A stretch of DNA of 33,260 bases from Halanaerobiales bacterium (GTDB lineage Bacteria > Bacillota > Halanaerobiia > Halanaerobiales > DTU029). Of this stretch, positions 19,166-28,187 are shown piece after piece. Within the stretch, counting starts at the first letter, position 1. Every line of letters begins with the position of its first letter. The stretch covers positions 1 through 33,260 of the forward strand of contig JANWJZ010000007.1 in assembly GCA_025451675.1 (NCBI GenBank), given 5' to 3'. The translations under genes and the position numbers were made by a program. Under the pieces are notes generated by a model. That model worked only from the letters and a program-made list of their open reading frames with translations. It was not told the origin of the DNA and did not search any database.

Positions 19166-19237
19166 AGTTAGCAAGGAGAATAAGCGGTTCAGGTTCTTAT
19201 GTCAGGCCTGAATTGATAGTGGGAGGTTGATCGATAG

Positions 19238-20173
19238 ATGAGCACTGATGTGAAGAGAGAAAGATTGTTGATTATTGGGGGCGGTCCGGCAGGCCTTACT
19301 GCTGCCATTTACGGGACAAGGGCCGGGCTGGATCCGATAATTTTGATGGGGCCTGAGCCGGGAGGGCAGATTACCACCTCGCCGGAAGTAGAGAACTATC
19401 CCGGCTTCCCCGATGGTGTCAATGGTTTTGAGCTGATGCAGAAGATGATCCAGCAGGTAGAAAACCTGGGGGGAAGAATGGTTTACGAAGTGGTAGAAAA
19501 GGTGGATTTTTCTCAGAAACCCTACCGGGTTGAAAGCAGCGGGGGAGTTTATGAGGCAGATGCAGTGATTATCAGTACAGGTGCTTCGCCCCGGAAACTT
19601 GGCCTGGAGAATGAAGGGCGGCTGTTGGGAAGAGGGGTTTCCTATTGTGCCACCTGTGACGGGGCTTTCTTTAAGGGTAAAGAGGTAGCCGTTGTGGGCG
19701 GCGGGGATACAGCCCTGGAAGAGGCCAATTATCTGACCAATTTCTGTTCTAAAGTATATATAATCCACCGGCGGGATGAATTCCGGGCGACAAAGATATT
19801 ACAGGATAGAGTCATGAATAACCCTAAAATAGAAATAATCTGGGATTCTGTGGTGGAGGATATCCTGGGGGAAGAAAAGGTTGAGGCTTTACTGCTCAGG
19901 AATAACAAGAACGGGGAGAAAAAGGAACTGCCGGTCAGCGCTGTGTTTATAGCTATCGGCCATATCCCCAATACTGATCTTTTCAGGGATTACCTGGAAT
20001 TGGACGCCGGAGGCTATATTGTGACCGATAAGAAATACAGGACAAATAAGGAGGGTATCTTTGCTGCCGGCGACGTCCAGGATCCCCTGTACAGGCAGGT
20101 GATTACCTCTGCCGGGGCCGGGGCAGCGGCAGCAATAGAAGCCAGCCGTTATATAGATAGCTATATGGGCTAG
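19238..20173 (+). CDS. trxB: thioredoxin reductase
   Basis: Flavoenzyme that reduces thioredoxin using NADPH. The FAD-binding GGGPAG is at 14-19, the redox-active CATC at 137-140, and the nucleotide-binding VVGGGDTALEEA directly follows. The C-terminal FAD motif AAGDVQD is also present. At 311 residues it has the usual length. ATG 19238 is preceded by GGAGGT at 19222-19227. It is convergent with a small helix-turn-helix gene, whose stop codon is 40 bases downstream. An anaerobe needs it for thiol homeostasis and ribonucleotide reduction. No thioredoxin gene is adjacent. An NADH- or ferredoxin-dependent variant cannot be excluded by eye. Confidence 0.95.
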   Translation: MSTDVKRERLLIIGGGPAGLTAAIYGTRAGLDPIILMGPEPGGQITTSPEVENYPGFPDGVNGFELMQKMIQQVENLGGRMVYEVVEKVDFSQKPYRVESSGGVYEADAVIISTGASPRKLGLENEGRLLGRGVSYCATCDGAFFKGKEVAVVGGGDTALEEANYLTNFCSKVYIIHRRDEFRATKILQDRVMNNPKIEIIWDSVVEDILGEEKVEALLLRNNKNGEKKELPVSAVFIAIGHIPNTDLFRDYLELDAGGYIVTDKKYRTNKEGIFAAGDVQDPLYRQVITSAGAGAAAAIEASRYIDSYMG

Positions 20174-20213
20174 CTTATATTGGCTGATTTGAGTCCGGCA
20201 GCTATGTTGTTTC

Positions 20214-20381
20214 TTACCAGGTGCTGTCTTCCTCCAGTAAGTCTCTCATGACTTCCTGGACAGTCTCCAGGGAGACTCCCAGCTTTTGCGCAATTTCATA
20301 TTCATTCATTCCAGTAGACCAGGCGATGAGGAAATCGTGCCGGTCTACTTTTTCTTTATTTTTTTCAATAATTTTTTTCAT
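20214..20381 (-). CDS. small helix-turn-helix protein, function unknown
   Basis: A 55-residue basic-then-acidic protein whose second half (EYEIAQKLGVSLETVQEVMR) reads as a helix-turn-helix of the type found in sigma region 4 and small regulators. The first part is a Lys-rich helix. The start is set at 20381 because AAAGGA lies about 11 bases upstream on this strand, and a promoter (TTGACA-16-TAACAT) at 20459-20432 would begin transcription downstream of the longer in-frame start at 20471. It is divergent from tmk and convergent with trxB. I do not recognise a named family; it may be a DNA-binding regulator or a small structural HTH protein. Confidence 0.6.
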   Translation of the reverse strand: MKKIIEKNKEKVDRHDFLIAWSTGMNEYEIAQKLGVSLETVQEVMRDLLEEDSTW

Positions 20382-20431
20382 CTTCCCAGAGTTCCTTTCT
20401 ATGTAAAGATGATTGAGAAAATAGATATTGT

Positions 20432-20459
20432 ATGTTAGCGATAAACCTTTAGCTGTCAA
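20432..20459 (-). promoter_or_regulatory. promoter for the small HTH gene
   Basis: On the - strand, TTGACA (20459-20454), a 16-base spacer and TAACAT (20437-20432) make a good sigma-A promoter, giving an untranslated leader of about 45 bases before the ATG at 20381. Confidence 0.5.
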
Positions 20460-20622
20460 TAGTATTTGCAATTTAATATAAGCTTATACACTGATGAAAT
20501 TTGCAGGGATTTCATTAATTATAGAGAATATATTTAAAATAAGGGTTAATATATATTATGCAATGATTGGTATCCCGTTAAGTAAAATACAGAAGATAAT
20601 ATATGGAATAGGAGCTAGAATA

Positions 20623-21291
20623 ATGGCAAAGGGAAAATTGATCGTAATAGAATCAGGAATAGATGGAAGCGGTAAAAGTATCCAGTTTAAGCTTTTACAT
20701 GAGAGGTTAAAGGAAGAAGGTTTTAATATACATAAGGTCAAATTTCCTGATTATGAGAGTGATTCCTCGGCTCTGGTGAGGATGTATCTGGAGGGTAGTT
20801 TTGGCGATAATCCCCAGGAGGTTAATCTATATGCAGTTTCGGCCTTTTATGCTGTAGACAGGTTTGCTTCCTATCAGCTGAAGTGGAAGAAACTCTATGA
20901 GAGCGGTGCCGTAATCCTGGCTGACCGTTATAGTACCTCCAATATGATCTATCAGGCAGCCAAGATTGGGGAGAAAGAGCTTAAAAAGGAGTATCTGGAG
21001 TGGCTGAGGGATCTGGAGTTTAATAAATTCGCTTTACCGGAACCAGATCTGGTGATCTTTCTTGATATGCCGCCCCGCTATAGCTTTAAGTTTATACAAA
21101 ACAGGGAAGAACAGGATATCCATGAACGGGACCGGAATTACCTTCTTTCGACCTATGAACATGCAGTGGAAATTGCCAGGAACTATGATTGGGCTATTGT
21201 AAACTGTGAAAGAGAGGGAGAACTCAGGTCCATTGAAGATATACATCAGGAAGTTTATGAAAGGGTAATAAAAAGCTTAAAGGGGGTCTAG
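20623..21291 (+). CDS. tmk: thymidylate kinase
   Basis: Phosphorylates dTMP to dTDP with ATP. The P-loop GIDGSGKS is at 12-19, the substrate-binding DRY at 101-103, and FPDYESDSSALV follows the first helix. The pattern is that of the clostridial thymidylate-kinase-like group rather than the E. coli type. ATG 20623 is chosen because AGGAG (20610-20614) is 8 bases upstream and 222 residues is the right length. The open frame extends upstream to 20494 without a ribosome site. It heads a tight operon whose next gene, darA, starts 4 bases after the stop; this order is conserved across Firmicutes. Confidence 0.92.
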   Translation: MAKGKLIVIESGIDGSGKSIQFKLLHERLKEEGFNIHKVKFPDYESDSSALVRMYLEGSFGDNPQEVNLYAVSAFYAVDRFASYQLKWKKLYESGAVILADRYSTSNMIYQAAKIGEKELKKEYLEWLRDLEFNKFALPEPDLVIFLDMPPRYSFKFIQNREEQDIHERDRNYLLSTYEHAVEIARNYDWAIVNCEREGELRSIEDIHQEVYERVIKSLKGV

Positions 21292-21295
21292 AGAA

Positions 21296-21643
21296 ATGGA
21301 GAAAAAGAGAAATATTAAAATGGTACTTGCTATTGTTAATGACCATGATGCACAGGGTTTACAGGAAGCCCTGAATAAAAAGGGATTTCAGGCTACCAGA
21401 TTGGCCAGTACAGGTGGTTTTCTGCGGGAAGGAAATACGACCTTTCTGATTGGAATCCAAGAGGACCAGGTGGATGATTTACTGGAGATTATCAAGGAAA
21501 AATGCCAGACTCGCAAGAAGATCATTGCCCCCATGTCTCCTGTAGCCAATACGCTGGAGAATTACTATTCTTTCCCCATGGAAGTACAGGTGGGCGGGGC
21601 AACAGTATTTATTGTTGATGTAGATCAGTTTATAAAACTCTAA
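21296..21643 (+). CDS. darA: cyclic-di-AMP receptor, PII-like
   Basis: A 115-residue trimeric PII-like signal protein (DUF970, DarA/PstA, formerly YaaQ) that binds c-di-AMP. The diagnostic segment RLASTGGFLREGNTTF is at 35-50. The C-terminus VGGATVFIVDVDQF is also typical. It lies between tmk and holB as in Bacillus and Clostridia, with a 4-base gap after tmk. The downstream target of the receptor is not known from the sequence. Confidence 0.93.
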   Translation: MEKKRNIKMVLAIVNDHDAQGLQEALNKKGFQATRLASTGGFLREGNTTFLIGIQEDQVDDLLEIIKEKCQTRKKIIAPMSPVANTLENYYSFPMEVQVGGATVFIVDVDQFIKL

Positions 21644-21661
21644 TGATTGAGGGTTACAGAA

Positions 21662-22657
21662 ATGAGCTTTACTAAATTGACAGGTCAGGAGACTGCTGTC
21701 CGGTTGTTAAAAGACGATCTGGATAGCGGGCGGATTCATCATGCATATTTATTTACCGGTATAAAGGGTGTGGGGAAGAGGACTCTGGCATTGGACTTTG
21801 CCAGGGCCCTCTTTTGTCAGCGTCAGGATGGGGAAGCCTGTGGGACCTGCCTGTCTTGCCGCAAGATAGAGCATTCCAACCATCCGGACCTCAGTATTAT
21901 AAATATCACTGAGGGGGATTCCATTAAAATAGAGCAGATACGGGAATTACAGAGGGGACTGGCCTTCCGTCCCTATGAGGGAAAATGGAAGCTGTATATA
22001 ATTGAGGATGCAGACAGGATGACTCCTGAAGCAGCCAACAGCCTTTTGAAGACATTGGAGGAGCCTCCCCATTATGGGGTTATTATCCTTCTGGCCAGGG
22101 AGGCTGAGACCTTACTCCCCACCATTGTATCCCGCTGCCATCTGATTCAGCTGAATCCATTATCTGTGGAGAATATTGAGAAAATTCTCTTAGAGGCCGG
22201 CTATGAGGATAGTGAGAAAATAAAGCTTGCTGCGGCCCTGGCCGGCGGCAGCCCCGGAGAGGCTAAAAGATTGATAGAAGATGAGGACTTTTTCACTGAG
22301 CGGGAGAAATTGTATGAGTTCCTCTATAATTTACCTGAATTAACGGAAGTGGATGTTTTTCAATTTGTGGATGAACTCCTTACCCTTTTAAGGAATAAGG
22401 AGGCTTTTCCTTTTTTTAATTTGATATTGAACTGGTATAGAGATATAATATTATATAGAATGGATTCCCATGCTGATCTTGTAAATTCCGACTATATCGC
22501 TCTTTATAGTAAAATTAGCGAAAAATATTCAGTGGAAGAACTGATATCAATAATAGAGTTGGTAAATAATATTAAGAGGTACATTGACAGCAATGTAAAG
22601 GAAGACCTGGCCTTACAGGTAATGTTTTTAAAGATTAGAACTAAGAGGGTGAAGTAG
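21662..22657 (+). CDS. holB: DNA polymerase III delta' subunit
   Basis: A clamp-loader subunit that helps open and load the beta sliding clamp. It has an AAA+ fold with the P-loop-like GIKGVGKRT (33-41), in which Arg replaces the usual Thr/Ser directly after Lys. Zinc-binding cysteines are C52, C60, C63 and C66. Sensor-region motifs LLKTLEEPP and VSRCH follow. ATG 21662 is chosen: TGAGGG lies 8 bases upstream, whereas the in-frame TTG 21647 overlaps that ribosome site. The gene sits 18 bases after darA and 4 bases before ricT. Confidence 0.93.
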   Translation: MSFTKLTGQETAVRLLKDDLDSGRIHHAYLFTGIKGVGKRTLALDFARALFCQRQDGEACGTCLSCRKIEHSNHPDLSIINITEGDSIKIEQIRELQRGLAFRPYEGKWKLYIIEDADRMTPEAANSLLKTLEEPPHYGVIILLAREAETLLPTIVSRCHLIQLNPLSVENIEKILLEAGYEDSEKIKLAAALAGGSPGEAKRLIEDEDFFTEREKLYEFLYNLPELTEVDVFQFVDELLTLLRNKEAFPFFNLILNWYRDIILYRMDSHADLVNSDYIALYSKISEKYSVEELISIIELVNNIKRYIDSNVKEDLALQVMFLKIRTKRVK

Positions 22658-22661
22658 ACAT

Positions 22662-23489
22662 ATGTATACAGTAGTAGGAGTGAGTTTCAGGAGGGCCGGG
22701 AAGATCTATTATTTCGACCCTGGTGACTATAAATTGCAGAGTGGAGACCATGTTATCGTAGAGACTGCCCGGGGGATTGAGTTTGGCGAGGTAGTGCTGG
22801 GTCCGAGGGAGGTTTCCGAGGAAGAGATAGTAGCACCCTTGAAAAAGGTCATCCGGCCGGCAAATGAGGAAGATTATGAGAAAAATGCTGAAAATAAAAG
22901 GCTGGAAAAAAAGGCTCATGATATTTGCCTGAGTAAAATCAAAAAACATGGCCTGCCCATGAAATTGATTGATGTTGAATATACCTTTGATCACAATAAG
23001 ATTATTTTTTATTTTACAGCAGAAGGAAGGGTTGATTTCCGGGAACTGGTCAAGGACCTGGCCCGGGTATTTAAAACACGGATCGAATTAAGGCAGATTG
23101 GTGTCCGGGATGAGGCCAAGATGATTGGTGGCCTGGGAATCTGTGGCCGTCCTCTTTGCTGTTCTCTTTTCCTGCGGGATTTTGATCCCATTTCTATCAA
23201 AATGGCCAAGAAGCAGGAATTAACCCTGAACCCTTCCAAAATCTCCGGTGTCTGTGGACGCCTGATGTGTTGCTTGAAGTTTGAAGCGATGACCTACAGG
23301 GAACTGGAAGAAATGATGCCGGAAATCGGTGAGTTTGTGGAACTGGAAGAAGGCGATGGCGAGATTATCGATGGTGAAATCGTAGATAGAAATCTGATTA
23401 AGAAGACAGTATTAATAGATCCTGGAGATGGAGAATTAATTGAGGTAGATATTGAGGAAATAAACGGTTGTTGTGAACCGGAGGACTAG
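22662..23489 (+). CDS. ricT: PSP1-domain protein RicT (YaaT)
   Basis: A 275-residue homologue of B. subtilis RicT, part of the Ric complex that works with RNase Y in mRNA maturation and influences competence, sporulation and biofilm. The PSP1 C-terminal domain is recognisable. Six clustered cysteines (C161, C166, C167, C198, C203, C204; CGRPLCC and CGRLMCC) match the iron-sulfur ligands known for the complex. AGAGGGTG lies about 11 bases before ATG 22662. RicA and RicF are not in the window. It stands between holB and yabA as in other Firmicutes. Confidence 0.93.
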   Translation: MYTVVGVSFRRAGKIYYFDPGDYKLQSGDHVIVETARGIEFGEVVLGPREVSEEEIVAPLKKVIRPANEEDYEKNAENKRLEKKAHDICLSKIKKHGLPMKLIDVEYTFDHNKIIFYFTAEGRVDFRELVKDLARVFKTRIELRQIGVRDEAKMIGGLGICGRPLCCSLFLRDFDPISIKMAKKQELTLNPSKISGVCGRLMCCLKFEAMTYRELEEMMPEIGEFVELEEGDGEIIDGEIVDRNLIKKTVLIDPGDGELIEVDIEEINGCCEPED

Positions 23490-23500
23490 GGGGGGACTGA

Positions 23501-23812
23501 ATGGACAAAGAGGTTTTAAGTATTTTAGCTTATTTTCAGGAACACTTAGAAGAGATGTCCAGCAGGTTCCAGAAACTGAAGGATATAACTTACCAGCTTT
23601 ATAAGGAAAATCGGGAATTAAAAAAGGAAAATGAGGAGTTAAAGGAAATAGTCTTTGCCCGGAAGAAGGAGAAGAAGGGAGGGGCTGTTTCCAACCTCCT
23701 CCATCTATATAGGGAAGGCTATCATGTCTGCCATCCCAGTTTTGCAGAAAGACGTAAGGGTGACTGCCTTTTTTGCCAGCAACTGATTGATAATCAATTG
23801 ACGGAGGATTAG
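23501..23812 (+). CDS. yabA: replication initiation control protein YabA
   Basis: A 103-residue negative regulator of replication initiation that bridges DnaA and the DnaN clamp in Bacillus. The N-terminal two-thirds (about 5-55) is a charged coiled coil used for oligomerisation. The C-terminus carries a zinc-finger-like set H75, C77, C89, C92 (YHVCHPSFAERRKGDCLFC). It follows ricT by 11 bases behind an AGGGGGGA ribosome site and directly abuts trmN6. Its place beside holB fits a replication-linked operon. Confidence 0.92.
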   Translation: MDKEVLSILAYFQEHLEEMSSRFQKLKDITYQLYKENRELKKENEELKEIVFARKKEKKGGAVSNLLHLYREGYHVCHPSFAERRKGDCLFCQQLIDNQLTED

Positions 23813-24544
23813 ATGGTGAAGGAAGAGCTTACTGTTTTAATTCCTGGCCAGCTATATGTTATCCAGAATTCCGATTTTTTTAAATTTGGCTGTGATTCGG
23901 TTTTCCTGGCCAATTTTACGGAGGTCAGGAAGGGTAGTGCTGTAGTAGATTTTGGAACCGGCAGTGGAGTGATCCCACTGCTTTTGGCTTTCAAGCAGGA
24001 GCCGGGAAAGGTAATCGGGCTGGAAATACAGGAAAAAATGGTGGAGATGGCCAGGCGGAGTATTGAATTGAATGGACTGACGGATAAGATAGAGATTATT
24101 CAGGGGGATTTTTCCCGGGCCAGTGAGATATTTGACGCAGAGAGTGTAGACCTGGTGGTGACGAATCCCCCTTATATGCCTGTTACTGATGGGAAGATCA
24201 GCCAGGGCCGGGAGAAGGCTATTGCCAGGCATGAGATATACGGTACCCTGGAAGATCTGATCCGGGAAGCCTCCATTATCCTGAAAAAAGGAGGCAAATT
24301 GACCATGGTACATAAGGTAAACAGGTTCAGTGAAATAATATACTTATTGAAGGAATATAATCTGGAGCCGAAAAGGATCCGCCTGATTCAATCCAGGCTG
24401 AAATTAGCTCCGAAAACCTTTCTCATTGAAGCCAGGAAAGGAAGCAGGCCCGGACTGGTTTTTGAGCCGACCTTGATGGTCTATGAGGAAGACAGGGAAG
24501 AGTATACCCGGGAAGTTAAGGAGATTTATGGAGATGGTTTTTGA
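23813..24544 (+). CDS. trmN6: tRNA1(Val) adenine-N6 methyltransferase
   Basis: A SAM-dependent methyltransferase of the YfiC/YabB family, expected to methylate A37 of tRNA1(Val). SAM motif I DFGTGSG is at 46-52 and the catalytic NPPY motif at 118-121, followed by MPVTDG. It begins at the base after the yabA stop, with GGAGG (23803-23807) inside the end of yabA. The stop TGA overlaps the rsmI ATG by one base, suggesting translational coupling. Substrate assignment rests on family and synteny. Confidence 0.88.
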   Translation: MVKEELTVLIPGQLYVIQNSDFFKFGCDSVFLANFTEVRKGSAVVDFGTGSGVIPLLLAFKQEPGKVIGLEIQEKMVEMARRSIELNGLTDKIEIIQGDFSRASEIFDAESVDLVVTNPPYMPVTDGKISQGREKAIARHEIYGTLEDLIREASIILKKGGKLTMVHKVNRFSEIIYLLKEYNLEPKRIRLIQSRLKLAPKTFLIEARKGSRPGLVFEPTLMVYEEDREEYTREVKEIYGDGF

Positions 24545-25416
24545 TGGCGGAAAATAAGAATTATGTTCAGGCTGCTTCCCTATATGTTTGTGGAACTCCC
24601 ATTGGTAACCTGGATGATATGAGCTTCAGGGCTATCCAGGTATTGAAAGAGGTGGATCTGATTGCTGCCGAGGATACCCGGCGGACTATCAAATTATTGA
24701 ATCATTTCCAGATTAAAAACAGGCTGGAAAGTTATCATGAACACAATGAGAATGAAAAGGCAGAGAAATTGCTGCAATTATTACAGGAGGGTATGGCCAT
24801 TGCCCTGGTCAGTGATGCCGGGATGCCGGGTATCTCGGATCCCGGGTATAAACTGATTAAAAAAGCCATTGAAAATAATATAGAGGTGATACCGGTTCCT
24901 GGCCCGACGGCAGCCATAAGTGCCCTGGTGGTTTCAGGGCTGGATACCAGCCGCTTTGTTTTCGAAGGTTTTTTAGAGCGCAAGGGCAAGTCCAGAGAAG
25001 AGCAGTTAAATAAACTGAAATCTGAAGAAAGGACCATAATCCTTTATGAATCCCCTTACCGGGTGAAGGAGACCCTGAAGGACCTGGAGAGGGTGCTGGG
25101 AGACCGCAGGATTGCCCTGGTAAGGGAATTAACCAAGGTCCATGAGGAAAAGTATTATGGCCATATATCCAGTGTACTGACCCGGATTGAGGGGAAGGAA
25201 ATCAAAGGGGAAATAGTTATAGTCCTGGAAGGAAACAGGTCAGGAGAAGAGCCGGAACCGGCTCCCTGGGAGGGGCTGGAGATAGAGGAACATATCAGGA
25301 TCCTGCTGGCCCAGGGGCTGAGTAAAAAGGAGGCCGTCAAAAGGGTTGCTGAAATCCGGGGTATCCCCAAAAGGGAAGTATATAAAGAGGCCATCAATAT
25401 AGATATTGAGAAATAG
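24544..25416 (+). CDS. rsmI: 16S rRNA 2'-O-methyltransferase RsmI
   Basis: Methylates the 2'-OH of C1402 of 16S rRNA. This is a tetrapyrrole-methylase-fold enzyme with TPIGNLDDMSFRA and AEDTRRTIKLLNHF near the N-terminus, SDAGMPGISDPG in the middle and VRELTKVHEE later, all characteristic. A C-terminal HTH-like tail contains LSKKEAVKRVAEIRGIPKRE. ATG 24544 overlaps the trmN6 stop by one base and has GGAG 10 bases upstream; an in-frame TTG directly before it is less likely. It is the last gene of the tmk operon, and the metG promoter begins immediately after its stop. Confidence 0.95.
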   Translation: MAENKNYVQAASLYVCGTPIGNLDDMSFRAIQVLKEVDLIAAEDTRRTIKLLNHFQIKNRLESYHEHNENEKAEKLLQLLQEGMAIALVSDAGMPGISDPGYKLIKKAIENNIEVIPVPGPTAAISALVVSGLDTSRFVFEGFLERKGKSREEQLNKLKSEERTIILYESPYRVKETLKDLERVLGDRRIALVRELTKVHEEKYYGHISSVLTRIEGKEIKGEIVIVLEGNRSGEEPEPAPWEGLEIEEHIRILLAQGLSKKEAVKRVAEIRGIPKREVYKEAINIDIEK

Positions 25417-25445
25417 TTGACATCATTTCATATCTCTTATAAAAT
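25417..25445 (+). promoter_or_regulatory. sigma-A promoter for metG
   Basis: TTGACA (25417-25422), a 17-base spacer and TAAAAT (25440-25445) are close to consensus. The leader to metG is about 60 bases, with no room for a T-box or SAM riboswitch. Confidence 0.75.
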
Positions 25446-25510
25446 TATTGTAAATTTAAGGTTGAATGGTTTAAGGCCAATCTAATTTGAATAGGAAGGA
25501 GCTAAGAACT

Positions 25511-27457
25511 ATGGCAAAGGGAACTTTTTATGTGACAACCCCCATTTATTATCCCAGTGATAAATTACATATCGGCCATGCCTATACAACAGTTGCTGCT
25601 GATACCATTGTTAAATATAAAGCAATGCAGGGTTATGATACCATGTTTTTGACCGGTTCTGACGAGCATGGACAGAAGATTCAACGGAAGGCCCAGGAGG
25701 CCGGTAAAACCCCTAAAGAATATGTTGATGCTATTGTGGCCACCTTTAAATCCCTCTGGAAAAAATTGGGGATAGACTATGATTATTTTATCAGGACAAC
25801 AGAGGAAAGGCACATGAAAGTTGTCCAGCAGATTTTCCAGAAACTCTATGACAAAGGTGATATCTATAAAGGAAAGTACGAAGGCTGGTATTGTACTCCC
25901 TGTGAGACTTTCTGGACCGAAAGACAGCTGCCTGATACAGGGGAAAAACTCTGTCCCGATTGTGGCCGGGAGGTTGAATGGGTGGAAGAAGAGAGTTACT
26001 TCTTCCGTTTGAGTAAATATGCTGACCGGCTTTTGAAGCATATTGAAGAGAATCCCCATTTTATCCAGCCTGAGAGCAGGCGCAATGAGATGGTCAGTTT
26101 TATCCAGAGTGGACTGGAGGATTTAAGTGTTTCCAGGACTACCTTTGACTGGGGTATACCCGTTCCTTTTGATGAAGGCCATGTTATTTATGTCTGGATA
26201 GATGCCTTAAGCAACTATATCACTGCTATAGGCTATGAGACAGATGAAGAGAATTTCCAGAAATATTGGCCGGCAGATTTGCATCTGGTGGGTAAGGATA
26301 TCCTGCGTTTCCATACCATTATCTGGCCTATCCTGCTTATGGCTCTGGATTTGCCCCTGCCGAAGCAGGTTTTCGGTCATGGCTGGCTTTTAACCAGGAC
26401 AGGGAAAATGTCCAAATCCAAGGGCAATGTGGTTGACCCCGTTGTCCTGATCGAGGATTTTGGTGTAGATGCCATCAGGTATTATCTCCTGCGGGAGGTT
26501 GCTTTTGGTGCTGATGGCGCCTACTCTACTGAGGCTTTAATTCAGAGGATTAACTCAGATCTGGCCAATGATCTGGGCAATCTCCTCAATAGAACCATCA
26601 GCATGATCGATAAATACTTTGGCGGGGTTATCCCTGCAGCCGGGCCGGCGGATGAAGTGGATCTGGATTTGCAAAACTGTGCCAGTGAGATGATTAAAAA
26701 GGTAGAGGAGAACATGGATGCCCTGAAATATACTGTTGCCCTTGAGGAACTGTGGACCTTTATCAGGAGGAGCAATAAGTATATTGATCAGACTACTCCC
26801 TGGTTACTGGCTAAAGAGGAAGATAAAAAGGAGAGACTGGGCACAGTCCTATATAATCTGGTAGAGGCATTAAGGATAATTGCCGGAACCCTTAAACCAT
26901 TTATGGTTGAAACTCCCTACTTAATGGGTGAGCAGCTGGGTATTGAAGAGCTGATCAGGGAAACGGAATGGGAAGACCTGAAGGAATGGGGCAAGGTTAA
27001 AGCAGGGGTTAAAGTAAGGAAAGCAGACCCCATTTTCCCACGTATTGATTTAGAAGAATACTTTGAAAAAGTTGAAAAGAGAAAGGAAAAGGAAATGGCT
27101 ATAGAGAAAGAAGATAAAAAGGAAGAGAAAGAACTGATTTCATTTGAGGAATTCAGCAAAGTTGATATCAGAGTAGCTGAGGTATTGGAAGCGGAAAGGA
27201 TAGAAGGCAGTGATAAGTTATTAAAATTACAGGTGGATCTGGGTACTGAAAAGAGGCAATTGGTGGCAGGGATTGCCCGGCATTATCAGGCAGAGGAATT
27301 GGTGGGTAAAAAAATCCTTATGGTTGCCAATCTTAAACCTGCTAAAATTTTTGGTGTTGAATCAAATGGTATGATTTTGGCTGCATCCAATGATAAAGGA
27401 GAACTGACAATCACCACCGTTGCAAAAGACATCAGTAATGGCAGCAGGGTTAAGTAA
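25511..27457 (+). CDS. metG: methionyl-tRNA synthetase
   Basis: Charges tRNA-Met. Class I signatures HIGH (20-23) and KMSKS (299-303) are intact. A CxxC-type zinc knuckle (CTPCETF and CPDCG) lies in the connective domain. After a Lys/Glu-rich linker, the last 110 residues form an EMAP-like OB fold (FSKVDIRVAEVLEAE) that binds tRNA and usually dimerises. ATG 25511 is supported by AAGGAG (25496-25501) 9 bases upstream, against the TTG at 25487, which precedes the ribosome site. At 648 residues it is typical for Firmicutes. It has its own promoter at 25417. Confidence 0.97.
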   Translation: MAKGTFYVTTPIYYPSDKLHIGHAYTTVAADTIVKYKAMQGYDTMFLTGSDEHGQKIQRKAQEAGKTPKEYVDAIVATFKSLWKKLGIDYDYFIRTTEERHMKVVQQIFQKLYDKGDIYKGKYEGWYCTPCETFWTERQLPDTGEKLCPDCGREVEWVEEESYFFRLSKYADRLLKHIEENPHFIQPESRRNEMVSFIQSGLEDLSVSRTTFDWGIPVPFDEGHVIYVWIDALSNYITAIGYETDEENFQKYWPADLHLVGKDILRFHTIIWPILLMALDLPLPKQVFGHGWLLTRTGKMSKSKGNVVDPVVLIEDFGVDAIRYYLLREVAFGADGAYSTEALIQRINSDLANDLGNLLNRTISMIDKYFGGVIPAAGPADEVDLDLQNCASEMIKKVEENMDALKYTVALEELWTFIRRSNKYIDQTTPWLLAKEEDKKERLGTVLYNLVEALRIIAGTLKPFMVETPYLMGEQLGIEELIRETEWEDLKEWGKVKAGVKVRKADPIFPRIDLEEYFEKVEKRKEKEMAIEKEDKKEEKELISFEEFSKVDIRVAEVLEAERIEGSDKLLKLQVDLGTEKRQLVAGIARHYQAEELVGKKILMVANLKPAKIFGVESNGMILAASNDKGELTITTVAKDISNGSRVK

Positions 27458-27531
27458 GATAGCTTTTCTGGTCCTGGAGTTTGTGAAAGTAAGCATAAGG
27501 CTTCCAAAGTTTAAGGTCAGGAGTGAAGAAG

Positions 27532-28170
27532 ATGAAAAGAAGTGATTATATACCAAAGGCTACCATTGAAAGATTACCTTTGTATTACAGGTGCCTGGAG
27601 AAGATTTCAGCCTATGAGGAGGATGAAGTGGTTTCATCCAGGGAATTGGGCGAGCGCCTGGGTATTCCGCCCACCCAGGTCAGGAAAGACCTGTCCTATT
27701 ATGGGGAATTTGGCCGCAGAGGTGTCGGGTATCATGTGGAAGACCTGAAAAAAAGCCTGGCCAAAATACTGGGTATCAATAAAACCTGGCCGGCTGTCCT
27801 GGTAGGGGCCGGTAACCTGGGCCGGGCCCTGGTAAACTATGAAGGTTTCCAGAAAATGGGCTTACAGATTACTGATGTTATTGATTCAGATCTGGATAAG
27901 ATAGGGAATAAGGTAGGAGACATTACAGTAAGAAGCTCTAAAGACCTGGAAGAGATCGTCAAGACCCGGCAGATAAAGATTGGTATTATAGCAGTACCGG
28001 CCAGTGCTGCCCAGGATGTGACTGATTTATTGATAGCTGCAGGTATAAAATCCATCTGGAATTTTGCTCCAACCAGATTAGTGGTACCTGAAGGTATTAT
28101 AGTCCGGAATGAGGATTTATCGGTGGGGATTACCAGTTTAATATATCATTTAACCTGGAAAAATGAATAG
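27532..28170 (+). CDS. rex: redox-sensing transcriptional repressor Rex
   Basis: Senses the NADH/NAD+ ratio and represses fermentation and respiration genes when NADH is low. An N-terminal winged helix (SRELGERLGIPPTQVRKDLS, about 36-55) is followed by GEFGRRGVGY and the Rossmann motif GAGNLG (92-97). At 212 residues it is of normal length. ATG 27532 has GGAG 8 bases upstream; the GTG at 27523 overlaps that ribosome site. It lies 74 bases after metG with no visible terminator between, and is closed by a bidirectional terminator at 28188. No convincing Rex site (TTGTTAA-type dyad) was seen in the window. Confidence 0.96.
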   Translation: MKRSDYIPKATIERLPLYYRCLEKISAYEEDEVVSSRELGERLGIPPTQVRKDLSYYGEFGRRGVGYHVEDLKKSLAKILGINKTWPAVLVGAGNLGRALVNYEGFQKMGLQITDVIDSDLDKIGNKVGDITVRSSKDLEEIVKTRQIKIGIIAVPASAAQDVTDLLIAAGIKSIWNFAPTRLVVPEGIIVRNEDLSVGITSLIYHLTWKNE

Positions 28171-28187
28171 TCTGGAAGAATAAAATA

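Noticed and set aside
25446-25510. possible T-box or SAM riboswitch before metG
   Set aside because: The leader is only about 60 bases, with no specifier loop, T-box motif or terminator.
25500-25600. CRISPR or tRNA-like structure anywhere in the window
   Set aside because: I looked for regularly spaced repeats and cloverleaf-like sequences throughout and saw none; this entry is only a placeholder position.
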